Shown in pieces: positions 1 through 7,787 of a stretch of 18,542 bases of DNA. Made by a program: the position numbers and the translations under genes. Source of the stretch: Brevibacterium picturae. GTDB lineage: Bacteria; Actinomycetota; Actinomycetes; Actinomycetales; Brevibacteriaceae. Position 1 is the stretch's first letter; each line of letters starts with the position of its first letter. Under the pieces are notes generated by a model that made no database searches, had not been told where the DNA came from, and was given only the letters and a program-made list of their open reading frames with translations. The stretch covers positions 1-18,542 of the forward strand of contig NZ_JAKDJU010000057.1 of NCBI RefSeq assembly GCF_030453725.1. Reading direction: 5' to 3'.

Positions 1-60
1 GCGTTGTCGGCTCCGTTGTCATCGGACGAAGCGTTATCGGCCCCGTTGTCGTCAGCCGAA
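1..60 (-). repeat. 30-bp in-frame tandem repeat in the surface protein
   Basis: Two adjacent 30-bp units (1-30 and 31-60) differ at only a few bases. They encode SADDNGADNA and SSDDNGADN plus an incomplete codon on the minus strand. The array continues off the window edge, so its copy number is unknown. Such Asp/Ser repeats usually act as flexible spacers and vary in length between strains. Confidence 0.8.
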
Positions 61-1277
61 GCCGAGTCGTCCGAGGAGGCGTCGTCACCGTCGTCGGTGC
101 AGTTGATGCCACCTTCGGAGATGTCAGCGAAGACATCGGCGCGCTCGAAACCAAGTTCCATACTGCCGAGGCCGTCGGGTGCGACTACGGGGACAGAGAG
201 CAGCTGAAGGTCAGCCTGCAGTCCGCCCATGGTCGCGGAGGCGTGAGTGCCGTCAGCGGCTTCTTCGATGTTGGTGGGCCCACCGTAGGTGATTTCACCG
301 GATACGAGGTCGGACAGGTCTCCCAGACCGCCGTCTTCGAGGATCTGGTCGAGCTCGATCTTGCCGCCGGGCTCGATGACGAGGTCGGCATCGCCGACCT
401 TGACCGACATGTTCGGCAGCGAGGAGACCTCGACCTCTGCCCCGTCAGCGGCGCCATTCGCACGGGCAATCATCTCGCCCTGCGGTGCGGCGTCGGTTTC
501 GCCGCCCCACGAGACTCCGATCTCCCCATTGAAGAGATTGACGTCAGCGAATCTCCACGTCGCGGTGCTTTCGACACCGAGACCGGAATCGCAGGCAGCT
601 CCGTCGCTGTTGAGGCTCACGTCGCTGGTGCTCAGACCCAGGTTCGCTTCGCCGACAGGGAAGAGGGTGTCAAGATCGCTGGGCAGACCCGGAACATCGC
701 CGAGGCCGGTGATGAGGTCGAGGTCCCCAGTGGTGGATTCGGCGTTTGCCACCGTTCCGCCGCTGGTCAGAGTTCCTTCGGACCAGTCTGTCTGGGCTTT
801 TCCGGTGAGAGCCTCGAGCGTGCCCAGTGTCGGAATCTCGAGGTTGCCGAAGTCCTGGTCGGCTTCATCCGACGGAGACTCGGTGGTCGAGTTGGCCTCG
901 GCGCTGGTGGGGTTGAGGTTCAGCCCGACTGCTCCCGCTCCAACTGGGGCGGCACGGGAGTATGCCCGAGCAGTATCGTCATCGGCGATCGTGGCAGGAA
1001 CGGCGTACTCTCCGGTGCCCGTTCCCTTGTAGTCTGCGAGTCCTCCGGAGTCTGCGACAACTGTTGACTCTGCAATGTTCGCGCGAACATTCACCATGTT
1101 GTCTGCCAGCCCGACCCCGGCAAATGCACCGTAGTTACGCACTCCGCCGGAGAAAGAACCTTCCTCCACATCGGCCGCGTTTGCCGGCGCAACGGGACTG
1201 AGCAGGGCGATGCCGAGGGCACCGACTCCTGCTGCGCCGAGGATACGGCGCAGCCCCTTGTTCTTGTTTGGCTTCAT
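1..1277 (-). CDS. Secreted acidic surface protein, C-terminus off the left edge
   Basis: The minus-strand frame opens at an ATG (1275-1277) and stays open to the window edge, giving about 425 residues of a longer protein. An AGAGG-type ribosome site lies about 9 nt before the ATG. The N-terminus is a clear signal peptide: a basic start (MKPNKNKGLRR), a hydrophobic Gly/Ala/Leu stretch, and a likely cut after Ala34 (ANA|AD). The mature part is rich in Gly, Asp, Ser and Thr and poor in Cys, like actinobacterial wall-exposed proteins. Near the edge it becomes a low-complexity Asp/Ser/Asn stretch with a repeated ten-residue unit (about 1-60), of the kind that often spans the wall before a sorting signal. 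Any anchor motif would lie outside the window. I do not recognise a named family; the surface location is inferred from composition. Confidence 0.8.
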   Translation of the reverse strand, partial: MKPNKNKGLRRILGAAGVGALGIALLSPVAPANAADVEEGSFSGGVRNYGAFAGVGLADNMVNVRANIAESTVVADSGGLADYKGTGTGEYAVPATIADDDTARAYSRAAPVGAGAVGLNLNPTSAEANSTTESPSDEADQDFGNLEIPTLGTLEALTGKAQTDWSEGTLTSGGTVANAESTTGDLDLITGLGDVPGLPSDLDTLFPVGEANLGLSTSDVSLNSDGAACDSGLGVESTATWRFADVNLFNGEIGVSWGGETDAAPQGEMIARANGAADGAEVEVSSLPNMSVKVGDADLVIEPGGKIELDQILEDGGLGDLSDLVSGEITYGGPTNIEEAADGTHASATMGGLQADLQLLSVPVVAPDGLGSMELGFERADVFADISEGGINCTDDGDDASSDDSASADDNGADNASSDDNGADN

Positions 1278-1462
1278 ATTGCTCTACCTCTACACGTAGG
1301 GACTTTACAATTTGAGCTTTTCGCAAGTCTCCAGACCCACCTGTCCGAAGATTCAACCACCAGGAACTCTGCGTTCAGGAGACTCACGAGGAACTCCAAG
1401 ATGAGCCTACCAATTTGGGCATCATTTTGGTCACTTGAAGGAAACATAATTGGTACTGAATA

Positions 1463-1485
1463 ACTATACTCAGATGTCCTGACAT
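1463..1485 (-). promoter_or_regulatory. Candidate promoter and operator of the surface-protein gene
   Basis: On the minus strand a TATAGT box (1463-1468) has a weak TTTCCA element 16 nt upstream. The inverted repeat ATGTC-CT-GACAT (1474-1485) sits in the spacer, where a repressor would block polymerase. The leader to the ATG at 1277 would be about 180 nt. The assignment rests on sequence match alone. Confidence 0.25.
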
Positions 1486-1656
1486 GGAAACCCGGCCCAC
1501 AAGCCAACCCTCTGCATTTTCTTACAGGTATATGTATTTTATGCTTCTCAGCTTTTGAGACGGTTCTTCACACGATTAAATCAGTCAATCTCCAGCGACT
1601 TCCGAATCTACCCGATAAGCGGCTTGTATTTTCGACAAACATGCTTGTCGTTTTTT
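1465..1656 (+). ncRNA. Possible small RNA or orphan transcript
   Basis: A plus-strand TATACT box (1465-1470) is followed about 160 nt later by a hairpin with a six-T tail (1633-1656), which looks like an intrinsic terminator on the plus strand. No protein gene lies on the plus strand between them or upstream. The predicted transcript, roughly 1477-1656, contains small hairpins at 1474-1485 and 1546-1560. I see no good -35 element. This is a weak prediction resting mainly on the otherwise unexplained terminator. Confidence 0.2.
1633..1656 (+). terminator. Intrinsic terminator-like hairpin with T6 tail
   Basis: CGACAA (1633-1638) pairs with TTGTCG (1645-1650) across a 6-nt loop and is followed by six T (1651-1656). 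The T-run marks plus-strand direction only; read on the minus strand the helix is followed by AAAATAC. No gene upstream on the plus strand explains it. Confidence 0.45.
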
Positions 1657-1657
1657 C

Positions 1658-1700
1658 ACCTGCTGACGCTTGTCGATTGATCATTTATCAGCCAGCAGGT
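1658..1700 (-). terminator. Possible hairpin terminator downstream of the AraC-type gene
   Basis: ACCTGCTG (1658-1665) and CAGCAGGT (1693-1700) form a perfect 8-bp inverted repeat with a 27-nt loop. It lies about 75 nt beyond the stop of the minus-strand regulator gene. No T-run follows on the minus strand, so termination is only a guess from position. Confidence 0.25.
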
Positions 1701-1775
1701 CGGGCAGACGAGCAGCTCAAACCGTCCCCCGACGAAGATTCGTCCATGAGCCCCACGGTCGAAGTCGCGCAATGA

Positions 1776-2672
1776 TTAAGAGGCGACCCGCACGTCGAGG
1801 GCTCGCCTGAGCTTGCGAACAGAACCGAAACCCGACGAGGCGGCCGCTTCGGCCAGAGAGGACCCACCCTCGAGGTGGCGCTTCGCCATATCCACGCGGG
1901 CCTGTCTGAGCTCATATGACGGCGTTGAACCCTGGTCTTTGAACGCCTTGAAGAGGTATGAGCGCGACACCTGCAGGTCCCGCGCAATGGATTCGACGGT
2001 GGTGTCAGCATCGGATGCCACTGTCCCGATCAGGGCCACCCCCCGCACGTAGACCGTTCTCAGCGATGCCTCCCGGGACTCCGGGTACAGACGCGATCCG
2101 ATCGCCGTCGCCTTGGCGAGCTCCTCAAGCCCCCGTTGAACTTGAACGAACCCCGGCTCAAGGTCGTCAGCAGGACCGTGGAACAACGACGATGTCGCGG
2201 CATTCAGTATCCGCAGATGCGCCTCACTCGAGCGCCCCGCGAGAAGTCGATAATGCTCATGTGCCTCTGCACCCCTGAAGCTGACGATCATGCACGTCAC
2301 CGCGGACTCGCATTCGGCCCCCGTGAAGTCGCCGGCCTGGACGACGCCGACGTCGAAGGGCTTCAGATGCGCAACTCCCGTTCTGGAGTGCAGTGTCAGC
2401 TCGCCACGGAGACAGGCATGCAGCATGACGCCATCATCATGCAGGGGCCCCTCCGGTGCGGAGTACTCGAAAACGGCGGGACCATGGCTGTAACGGGCGA
2501 CGACGAAGTCATCGGTGACCACGATGTCGCCGCTGAGTCCAAGCGATTCAGGGTCCGACTTCAGGTGCCAACCCACTGACGCCAGGAAGTCGACCTCCTC
2601 GGCCCGAGTAGCCCCCACGCTCGTATAGCCCTTGGGTCGGGAGCGATCACTGTCCTCTGCCGATGATTCCAT
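1776..2672 (-). CDS. AraC/XylS-family transcriptional regulator
   Basis: This is a predicted cytoplasmic DNA-binding regulator of 298 residues. The C-terminal third carries the two helix-turn-helix units of the AraC family. The first is around residues 223-243 (TTVESIARDLQVSRSYLFKA). The second is around 271-292 (SSLAEAAASSGFGSVRKLRR). The N-terminal ~200 residues look like the beta-rich cupin-like sensor half of this family (GELTLHS...GVVQAGDFTGAE). The protein ends soon after the second recognition helix, so the usual family tail (FG.SP..YR) is missing. I chose the ATG at 2672, which has GGGG five bases upstream. A GTG at 2702 would add ten residues but has no visible ribosome site. The nearest gene downstream in its own orientation is the surface protein, a possible but unproven target. 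Confidence 0.85.
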   Translation of the reverse strand: MESSAEDSDRSRPKGYTSVGATRAEEVDFLASVGWHLKSDPESLGLSGDIVVTDDFVVARYSHGPAVFEYSAPEGPLHDDGVMLHACLRGELTLHSRTGVAHLKPFDVGVVQAGDFTGAECESAVTCMIVSFRGAEAHEHYRLLAGRSSEAHLRILNAATSSLFHGPADDLEPGFVQVQRGLEELAKATAIGSRLYPESREASLRTVYVRGVALIGTVASDADTTVESIARDLQVSRSYLFKAFKDQGSTPSYELRQARVDMAKRHLEGGSSLAEAAASSGFGSVRKLRRALDVRVAS

Positions 2673-3226
2673 CGATGCCCCAATCAAGTGCTCGCGTGTC
2701 ACACATGCCGCAGACTACACACGTATGTCTCAATATTTGACACTACTATACCGGGTCGAGTTCCACGTTTGAGCGCCACACCGCCGCTCAGAACCCCCTG
2801 AGGCCCACACCAACTCCGCATCATCGGCTCCCGTCCCGCACCTGAGGCAGGCACCAGGACAAGGCCGCTTTTGCGTACAATGCCAAGAGGTCTTGCTGTC
2901 ATATAGGCCCGTGAGTTTCTTACATCTGTCCGTGATTCTTGCTTACCCCGACCCTTCAGCTGAAACGAGTGATCGCCGCGCACCGATGACGCCGGGCACC
3001 ACCCAATTGGCGCTTCGCCCCGCCCCAGGCGAAACGACCTGACAACGCGGTCCCGAGTCGCTTGCGCCCACCAGTTCCCGACGAGACGGAAATTCGCGCA
3101 GGGGGCGCACGACCCGATGCAGCTGTGACGGATCTCTCCTCTGGATGAGGCGACATCCGCGCGCTCACGAACACACCCGATATGCTCGCGATCACACGGT
3201 TCCACCCACCCAATAAGGGAGAGACC
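2673..3226. other. Intergenic region between divergent AraC-type and DUF2332 genes
   Basis: About 550 bp separate these divergent genes. The first 90 bp is AT-rich and probably holds the AraC-type promoter: a TATAGT on the minus strand at about 2746-2751, with no clear -35. The rest is GC-rich. A minus-strand frame stays open across it, but its product is rich in Trp, Cys and Arg and looks like noise. Small symmetric elements are a 10-bp palindrome TTCAGCTGAA at 2955-2964 and a TTCGCC/GGCGAA hairpin near 3017-3036. A possible -10 (TATGCT, 3181-3186) lies just before the DUF2332 gene. I see no RNA gene or mobile element. Confidence 0.5.
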
Positions 3227-4276
3227 ATGCAACCGATGTCCGAACTCGATGCCGAGTCCCTGCGCGACTACTACCGGAAGTTCGCTCAGTTCGAGGCGGC
3301 CGGCGCCTCACCCATCTACACCGCATGGGCCACAGGCGTGGCAGAGGACGACGAGATCATCGCGTTACTCCTCGAACTGCCCAAGCTGAAGCGCCAGGCC
3401 AACCTTCTCTTCGCAGCTGCCCGCCACCTCGGCGCCGGTGACGGCATCACCCCGGGTGAGCCTCCCAGCGCCGCCGGTACCAATGATTATGCGAGTCTTC
3501 GGACATGGCTGCTTGCGCACTGGGACGCGACTCGGGACCTCATGCTCGCGCGCTCAACCCAGACGAACGAGGCAGGACGGTGTGCCGTGGTGCTGCCGGC
3601 GCTGGCGCGGGTCGAGCGGCCGATCTCCCTCATCGAAGTCGGTGCTTCGGCAGGGTTGTGCCTGTACCCGGATCGCTACAGCTATACCTACCGCACTGAC
3701 TCCGGGCCGGTGACACTTCATCCCGAGGATGGTCCGAGCACGGTCGAGCTCGTCTGCGAACTGACGAACACGCAACCGCCCGACACCATCCCCGAGGTCG
3801 CGTGGCGGGCCGGAATCGATCTCAACCCCCTTGACATCACCGACGGTGACCAGCGGGAATGGCTCCGCTCCTTGATCTGGCCCGAACATGAGGCTCGTCG
3901 GTCTCGCCTGAGTGCAGCGTCGGCTCTGGTAGCTGCGGACCCGCCGAGGTTGGTTCCGGGTGATCTGCTCGCGACCGTGGAGAGCCTGTTGGACGAGGCT
4001 CCCACAGGCACACAGAAGGTCGTATTCCACAGTGCCGTGCTCGCCTACGTCGCCCCGAGCGAGCGCGAGAAGTTCGCCGCCCTCATGCGCATGCGCGATG
4101 ACATCATGTGGATCAGCAATGAGGGAAGTGCTGTGCTGCCGGATATCGGCGTTCAGGTCGATCGCGAACCGGACGGACGATTCGTGCTCGCCGTCGACGG
4201 AGAGGCGATTGCACTCACCGGACCGCATGGGCAGAGCTTCGAAGGGCTGGGGCAACAGGCTGGAAAGCTGGGTTAG
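3227..4276 (+). CDS. DUF2332 family protein
   Basis: A cytoplasmic protein of 349 residues that matches my recollection of the DUF2332 family, which has no established function. Seen in the sequence: an N-terminal helical part with a YYRKFAQFEAAGASPIY motif, and a central SLIEVGASAGLCL stretch (about residues 134-146). That stretch resembles the glycine-rich loop of class I S-adenosylmethionine-dependent methyltransferases. A VFHSAVLAYV segment in the C-terminal half fits a Rossmann-like strand. No signal peptide or membrane segment is visible. The ATG at 3227 is preceded by AAGGGAGAG at 4-nt spacing, which decides this start over the upstream in-frame ATG at 3182. The gene converges on the PucR-type gene with only 12 bp between stops. 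A methyltransferase-like fold is my inference; no substrate can be named. Confidence 0.85.
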   Translation: MQPMSELDAESLRDYYRKFAQFEAAGASPIYTAWATGVAEDDEIIALLLELPKLKRQANLLFAAARHLGAGDGITPGEPPSAAGTNDYASLRTWLLAHWDATRDLMLARSTQTNEAGRCAVVLPALARVERPISLIEVGASAGLCLYPDRYSYTYRTDSGPVTLHPEDGPSTVELVCELTNTQPPDTIPEVAWRAGIDLNPLDITDGDQREWLRSLIWPEHEARRSRLSAASALVAADPPRLVPGDLLATVESLLDEAPTGTQKVVFHSAVLAYVAPSEREKFAALMRMRDDIMWISNEGSAVLPDIGVQVDREPDGRFVLAVDGEAIALTGPHGQSFEGLGQQAGKLG

Positions 4277-4288
4277 CAGCTCAGGTGG

Positions 4289-5527
4289 TCAGCCCAATGC
4301 GCAGTGAGCAGTATTCGGTTCTCCCATTCGCAGCGACAGCACTGCACTGACAAGCTCAGCCACGCCGAGGGGATCTTTCAGCGACCGTCCGGTGAGTTCG
4401 TGGACGCGGCGCAGTCGATAGCGGATCGTATTGACGTGGCAGTACAGCTGTTCGGCGGTGCGTTCGGCCGAACCCTGATTGTCAAAGTAAGCAGTGAGAG
4501 TGCCGAGGATCGTCGAACGGTCGGCGGCGTTGAGCTCCAGCACTCGCCCGAGCACGTCCTCGGCCAGTCGACGTCCTTCATTCGGTTCACAGGCCAGGAA
4601 TGCGTCCAGTGGACTTGAGCTGAACTCGCGGACTTCCGGTCTCCCTGAGCGCACTGCTGACAGGGCAGACCGTGCCAACTGCAGTGCACGCGGGGTGTCA
4701 GTCAGTCCTCCATATGGAGGGCTGACTCCTGCGCGCACACCCGCGTCTCGCAGGACAGTCAAGGCGTCCTCATGCTGTCCTGTGTGCAGTGACACGATCC
4801 CGAGCTGCAGAGTCGGGGTCAGTCGCCAGCCGGAGACGATGCCCCTGTCCGCGAGCTTCTGTTCAACGTCGATGACACCGGCGGCGTTTGGTTCGCTGTT
4901 GTCCGCCGCAACCACCATGAGATCTGCATTCGGGGCCAGGCCGAGCAGCGTCGCCACCTCCCAGGGGCTGCAGTCCGGACTCGGCCGCCCCGCGAGCAGT
5001 GACTCGACCAGCGCGGAACGGCGGCGCCCCTCCGCGGCCAGAAGCTCTGCAGATGCTGCCCTGTAGGAATCGGTCAGAGCCATCGCATACTCATCCGCGG
5101 CCGACCACACCCAGCTTGCCACTGCGACAAGTGCCTCCGGGCCTTCGCAGCAGCCCCCTGGCCGGGTGGCCCGAACGAGTGCATCCCACAGAGTGCCGAA
5201 ACTGACGCGATGCGCCTGCAGCACCTCGGCCAAGGGAACTCCCTGCTGCGCTCGGCGTCTGCCTGTCTCCTGCGGAGCAGTCATCTCTGAAATATCGTGA
5301 GCATGGATCATGGCTGCGACGGCGGATCGCAGAGTGTCATCGATGGACTGATGCAGATCCTGCTGCAGAAGCGGCTCGGCGCGCTCGAAGAGCGGAATCT
5401 GGTCAAGAACATTGCCATAGGCCTCACTGACGATGCTCGGCAGCTGAGACTCAACCCAATGCGGAAGATCGCCTGCATCAGAAACAGACATCTGCCCCAT
5501 GGAGTGGTTTGTCACTGAAAGGTGCAC
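4289..5527 (-). CDS. PucR-type transcriptional regulator (first copy)
   Basis: A cytoplasmic regulator of 412 residues with the CdaR/PucR layout. The N-terminal ~180 residues are a helical RsbRD-like part (for example QETGRRRAQQGVPLAEVLQAHR near 86-107). The middle is a GGDEF-like mixed region (about 190-300). The C-terminal PucR helix-turn-helix domain covers about 338-396 and contains the hallmark LYCHVNTIRYRLRRVHELTG (361-380). Family members control purine, amino-acid and sugar-acid catabolism genes, often divergent to themselves. I chose the GTG at 5527 because GAGG lies 7 nt upstream; internal ATGs at 5500 and 5491 have poorer sites. It is divergent from the surface protein at 5904 and convergent with DUF2332. 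The effector and targets cannot be read from sequence. Confidence 0.9.
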   Translation of the reverse strand: MHLSVTNHSMGQMSVSDAGDLPHWVESQLPSIVSEAYGNVLDQIPLFERAEPLLQQDLHQSIDDTLRSAVAAMIHAHDISEMTAPQETGRRRAQQGVPLAEVLQAHRVSFGTLWDALVRATRPGGCCEGPEALVAVASWVWSAADEYAMALTDSYRAASAELLAAEGRRRSALVESLLAGRPSPDCSPWEVATLLGLAPNADLMVVAADNSEPNAAGVIDVEQKLADRGIVSGWRLTPTLQLGIVSLHTGQHEDALTVLRDAGVRAGVSPPYGGLTDTPRALQLARSALSAVRSGRPEVREFSSSPLDAFLACEPNEGRRLAEDVLGRVLELNAADRSTILGTLTAYFDNQGSAERTAEQLYCHVNTIRYRLRRVHELTGRSLKDPLGVAELVSAVLSLRMGEPNTAHCALG

Positions 5528-5903
5528 CCTCGTACCTCATCCCCAAACTCACAGTCGAACGACGCCTACAGATCGTACAATTTTCAATCGCAATGTGCAC
5601 ACATGTTCCATATCGGCCGTCTCATTCAGAAACAATGACAGAAGACCTGCTGAATCTTCACATGCGGATTTGTTCCCGTGTCAGTATTTCGCCTGAATGA
5701 ACACTTCAGATCAACGTCATCGAGCAGTTGTGTCACATAACAATACATCTTGTTGTCTCTGTCAGTCTTTCAAAAGGATCTCCGAAAGCCTGGACACGAA
5801 CTGTACGTTTCGGCAGGATGACCTGTGGGTCACGCTCGTTGGTGAATATGCCGATTTCTGAGGGGGCGATCCACTTCACAAGCGGTATTTTGGAGGTCAT
5901 TTC
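5528..5903. promoter_or_regulatory. Divergent control region between PucR-type and surface-protein genes
   Basis: This 376-bp AT-richer region must hold promoters for both flanking genes. It contains several short inverted repeats. ATGTG-CA-CACAT (5593-5604) includes the perfect octamer TGTGCACA. GTTGTGTCACATAAC (5727-5741) has one mismatched pair. TGACC-TGTG-GGTCA lies at 5819-5832. The TGTGCA half-site also appears in the palindrome in front of the second PucR-type gene. I could not place a convincing -35/-10 pair. GGAGG at 5892-5896 is the ribosome site of the gene at 5904. Confidence 0.4.
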
Positions 5904-7571
5904 GTGTCTCATCACGCCCAAGCGCGTTTTTCCAGCACCTTTTCAGGTGATCACCGAAAGCGAAAGATGATCCTCGGGCGAATCCTGCCGGGGATGGCCA
6001 TCGGAGTCGCAGGGACTCTGCTGGCTTCTACCGCCGTATCGGCACAGGGACTTGATGCCTACGACGATGAGCCGACAGCAGCTGGAGCCAATGTCGCGGG
6101 CATGACTCTCGACTCGAAGGAACTTGTCTCGCTGGCCCAGTCCAAGGCAGGGTCCGAATCAGATCCGGGTCCGAATCGTGAAGCCTTCAACGGCGCCATC
6201 GGCGGCGACGAAGTCATCGATTTCGGTGCGGGCTACGAGATCCCACTCGACGAGTTCCTCAGCTTCGGGGAAGCTGGCGCGATCCACAGCGAATCGACCG
6301 CAACAGATGCGAAGAACGGCAAGGCCGTCACCGGAATCGTCGGTGCCGATGGTGGGCTCACGCTCGATGGGAAGGACAGCGAATTCGGTACGGCAAAGGT
6401 CGACCTTCTGTCTCTGGTGGCGGCCACCGGCAAATCTGATGTCACCAAGGGCCTCATCGACCAGGCAGATCTGAACTTCGGACTCGGCGGGTCCTGGGTC
6501 GAAGCCGTCGACGGCGAGTTCCAGGATCCGGACGGTGTCGGCAAGTACGGCCAGTACCGCGTCGGCGACGCAAAGCTCGAGCTGCACTCTCCAGCAATCG
6601 AAGATGCCGGCGACGGCGTGTCCGATGCCGCTGGTCAGATGGAGGACGAGGTGGCCGACGCAGTCAATGATGCACTCGGCCTCGGAAAGGCACTGCCAGG
6701 CATGACGGTCGACACCACCGTCACAAGCACCATCCAGGACGATGTGCTTGATGCGATCCTGCGTGAGCCGATCACCACTGATGACGGACTTGCCACCATC
6801 GACCTCGGTGAGGGCTCGGTCGAGGTCGACGTCGCCCGCATCGGCGGCAACGACGACGGCGTGATCGATCGTCCCGTGGGCATCAACAATCAGGATCCGA
6901 ACACCGAGCTGATCGATGATGAGACCTACCCGTTCATCGCCAGCAGCATCCACGATGCCATCGAGAAGGTCATCGACGTCGCCGTGGACACAGCAATCGA
7001 GTCACTCCGCAGCGCGAACGTCAACGTTGATATCACCGCTCTCGACGGGACCACCGCGAGCTGGGACATGGATCTCACGGGAGAGGTGAGCAACTACTCG
7101 TGTGAGTCCGCGGGCGCCACGGGCGCTGTGTCCTGCACAACGATCGACGGCGTCATGAAGACCATGGAAACCGTCATGGGCCCGGTCTATGACACACTCT
7201 CGGATCCATCGGGTCTGCTCTACGATGCGTTCACCACGATCAAGACCGACATGATGACGGTTCCGATCCGCGCGGCGCTCGACCCATTCCTCAAGCTCAT
7301 CGCCGACAACCTCGTCTCCCTGCAGATCAATCACCAGGAGACGACTGAGTGCACGACTGCGGACGGCTCCAAGGCCGTCAATGGAGTGAAGGTGTCCGCG
7401 CTGAGCCTCGGTGTTGCAGACGGCAAAGCAAGGATGAACTTCGGCAACGCCGGAGTTCGCACCGACACATGTGGCGAATCAGTGAAGGACGCTCCGAAGG
7501 GTCCAGTGGACCGTCACGGTGACGAAACGAAGACCGGCCTCTTCGGCTTTCTGCCGAACATGGGCTGGTGA
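5904..7571 (+). CDS. Choice-of-anchor G-like secreted surface protein
   Basis: An exported protein of 555 residues. The GTG start is well supported by GGAGG 7 nt upstream. The N-terminus has a long n-region with HRKRK, a hydrophobic stretch (MILGRILPGMAIGVAGTLLA) and a likely cut after about residue 47 (VSA|Q). The mature protein is acidic, rich in Gly, Asp, Ala and Thr, and carries phrases such as YGQYRVGDAKLELHSPAIED. I recognise these from actinobacterial proteins annotated choice-of-anchor G, a surface family whose members use different C-terminal anchors. Here the protein ends in KTGLFGFLPNMGW, with no LPXTG motif, hydrophobic anchor or basic tail, so wall attachment is unclear. Four Cys in the C-terminal third (CESAGATGAVSC, TTEC, DTC) could form disulfides. 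It precedes the amine-oxidase-like lipoprotein gene but is separated from it by a strong hairpin. Confidence 0.75.
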   Translation: MSHHAQARFSSTFSGDHRKRKMILGRILPGMAIGVAGTLLASTAVSAQGLDAYDDEPTAAGANVAGMTLDSKELVSLAQSKAGSESDPGPNREAFNGAIGGDEVIDFGAGYEIPLDEFLSFGEAGAIHSESTATDAKNGKAVTGIVGADGGLTLDGKDSEFGTAKVDLLSLVAATGKSDVTKGLIDQADLNFGLGGSWVEAVDGEFQDPDGVGKYGQYRVGDAKLELHSPAIEDAGDGVSDAAGQMEDEVADAVNDALGLGKALPGMTVDTTVTSTIQDDVLDAILREPITTDDGLATIDLGEGSVEVDVARIGGNDDGVIDRPVGINNQDPNTELIDDETYPFIASSIHDAIEKVIDVAVDTAIESLRSANVNVDITALDGTTASWDMDLTGEVSNYSCESAGATGAVSCTTIDGVMKTMETVMGPVYDTLSDPSGLLYDAFTTIKTDMMTVPIRAALDPFLKLIADNLVSLQINHQETTECTTADGSKAVNGVKVSALSLGVADGKARMNFGNAGVRTDTCGESVKDAPKGPVDRHGDETKTGLFGFLPNMGW

Positions 7572-7681
7572 CGCCATCGCTGCGCAACCGATGACGCTGC
7601 CATAGATCGGCGTCGACGCAGACACAGGATAGGTCGCCTGTGACAAGGCGAGAGTGAGCGCTCGTCTTGAGATGAGGCCGC

Positions 7682-7718
7682 AGGTGGTGGCGACACAGAT
7701 CATGTGCCGCCACCACCT
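7682..7718 (+). terminator. Strong hairpin terminator after the surface-protein gene
   Basis: An 11-bp perfect stem (7682-7692 with 7708-7718, AGGTGGTGGCG/CGCCACCACCT) continues, after one A-C mismatch, into a further 4 bp (CACA/TGTG) closed by a 5-nt loop. It begins about 110 nt after the stop at 7571. No T-tract follows, which is common for actinobacterial terminators. It separates the two exported-protein genes into different transcription units. Confidence 0.7.
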
Positions 7719-7727
7719 CTCTATGGA

Positions 7728-7775
7728 CAGAACACCACGCAGGGCTGTGCGCAGAACACCACGCAGGGAAAGACG
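7728..7775 (+). repeat. 24-bp direct duplication upstream of the amine-oxidase-like gene
   Basis: The 17-mer CAGAACACCACGCAGGG occurs perfectly at 7728-7744 and again at 7752-7768, 24 bp apart. This is just over two helical turns. The second copy ends 19 bp before the TTG start. Direct repeats at this spacing can be tandem regulator sites, or a recent slippage duplication. Confidence 0.7.
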
Positions 7776-7787
7776 AGCTGAGCAACA

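Larger units (their letters stand above)
1278..1775. other. AT-rich intergenic region, 498 bp, no protein gene
   Basis: This stretch between the surface protein and the AraC-type regulator is clearly lower in GC than its flanks, and I see no convincing coding frame. It holds a TATAGT box on the minus strand at 1463-1468 that overlaps a TATACT box on the plus strand. Next to them is an inverted repeat, ATGTC-CT-GACAT, at 1474-1485. Further on are a small hairpin at 1546-1560 (TCTCA/TGAGA), a hairpin followed by six T at 1633-1656, and an 8-bp inverted repeat at 1658-1665/1693-1700. The octamer GCTTGTCG occurs twice, at 1643-1650 and 1668-1675. The region probably carries the surface-protein promoter with a long leader. 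Confidence 0.6.

Noticed and set aside
2699..3232. Open minus-strand frame of 177 codons filling the gap upstream of the AraC-type gene
   Set aside because: TTG start without ribosome site, product rich in Trp, Cys and Arg with no family resemblance, and it overlaps the ribosome site and start of the DUF2332 gene. It looks like a chance frame in GC-rich DNA.
5727..5741. CRP/GlxR binding site
   Set aside because: TGTG and CACA are separated by a single base, not by the wider spacing of the known CRP-type consensus, so it is listed only as an inverted repeat.
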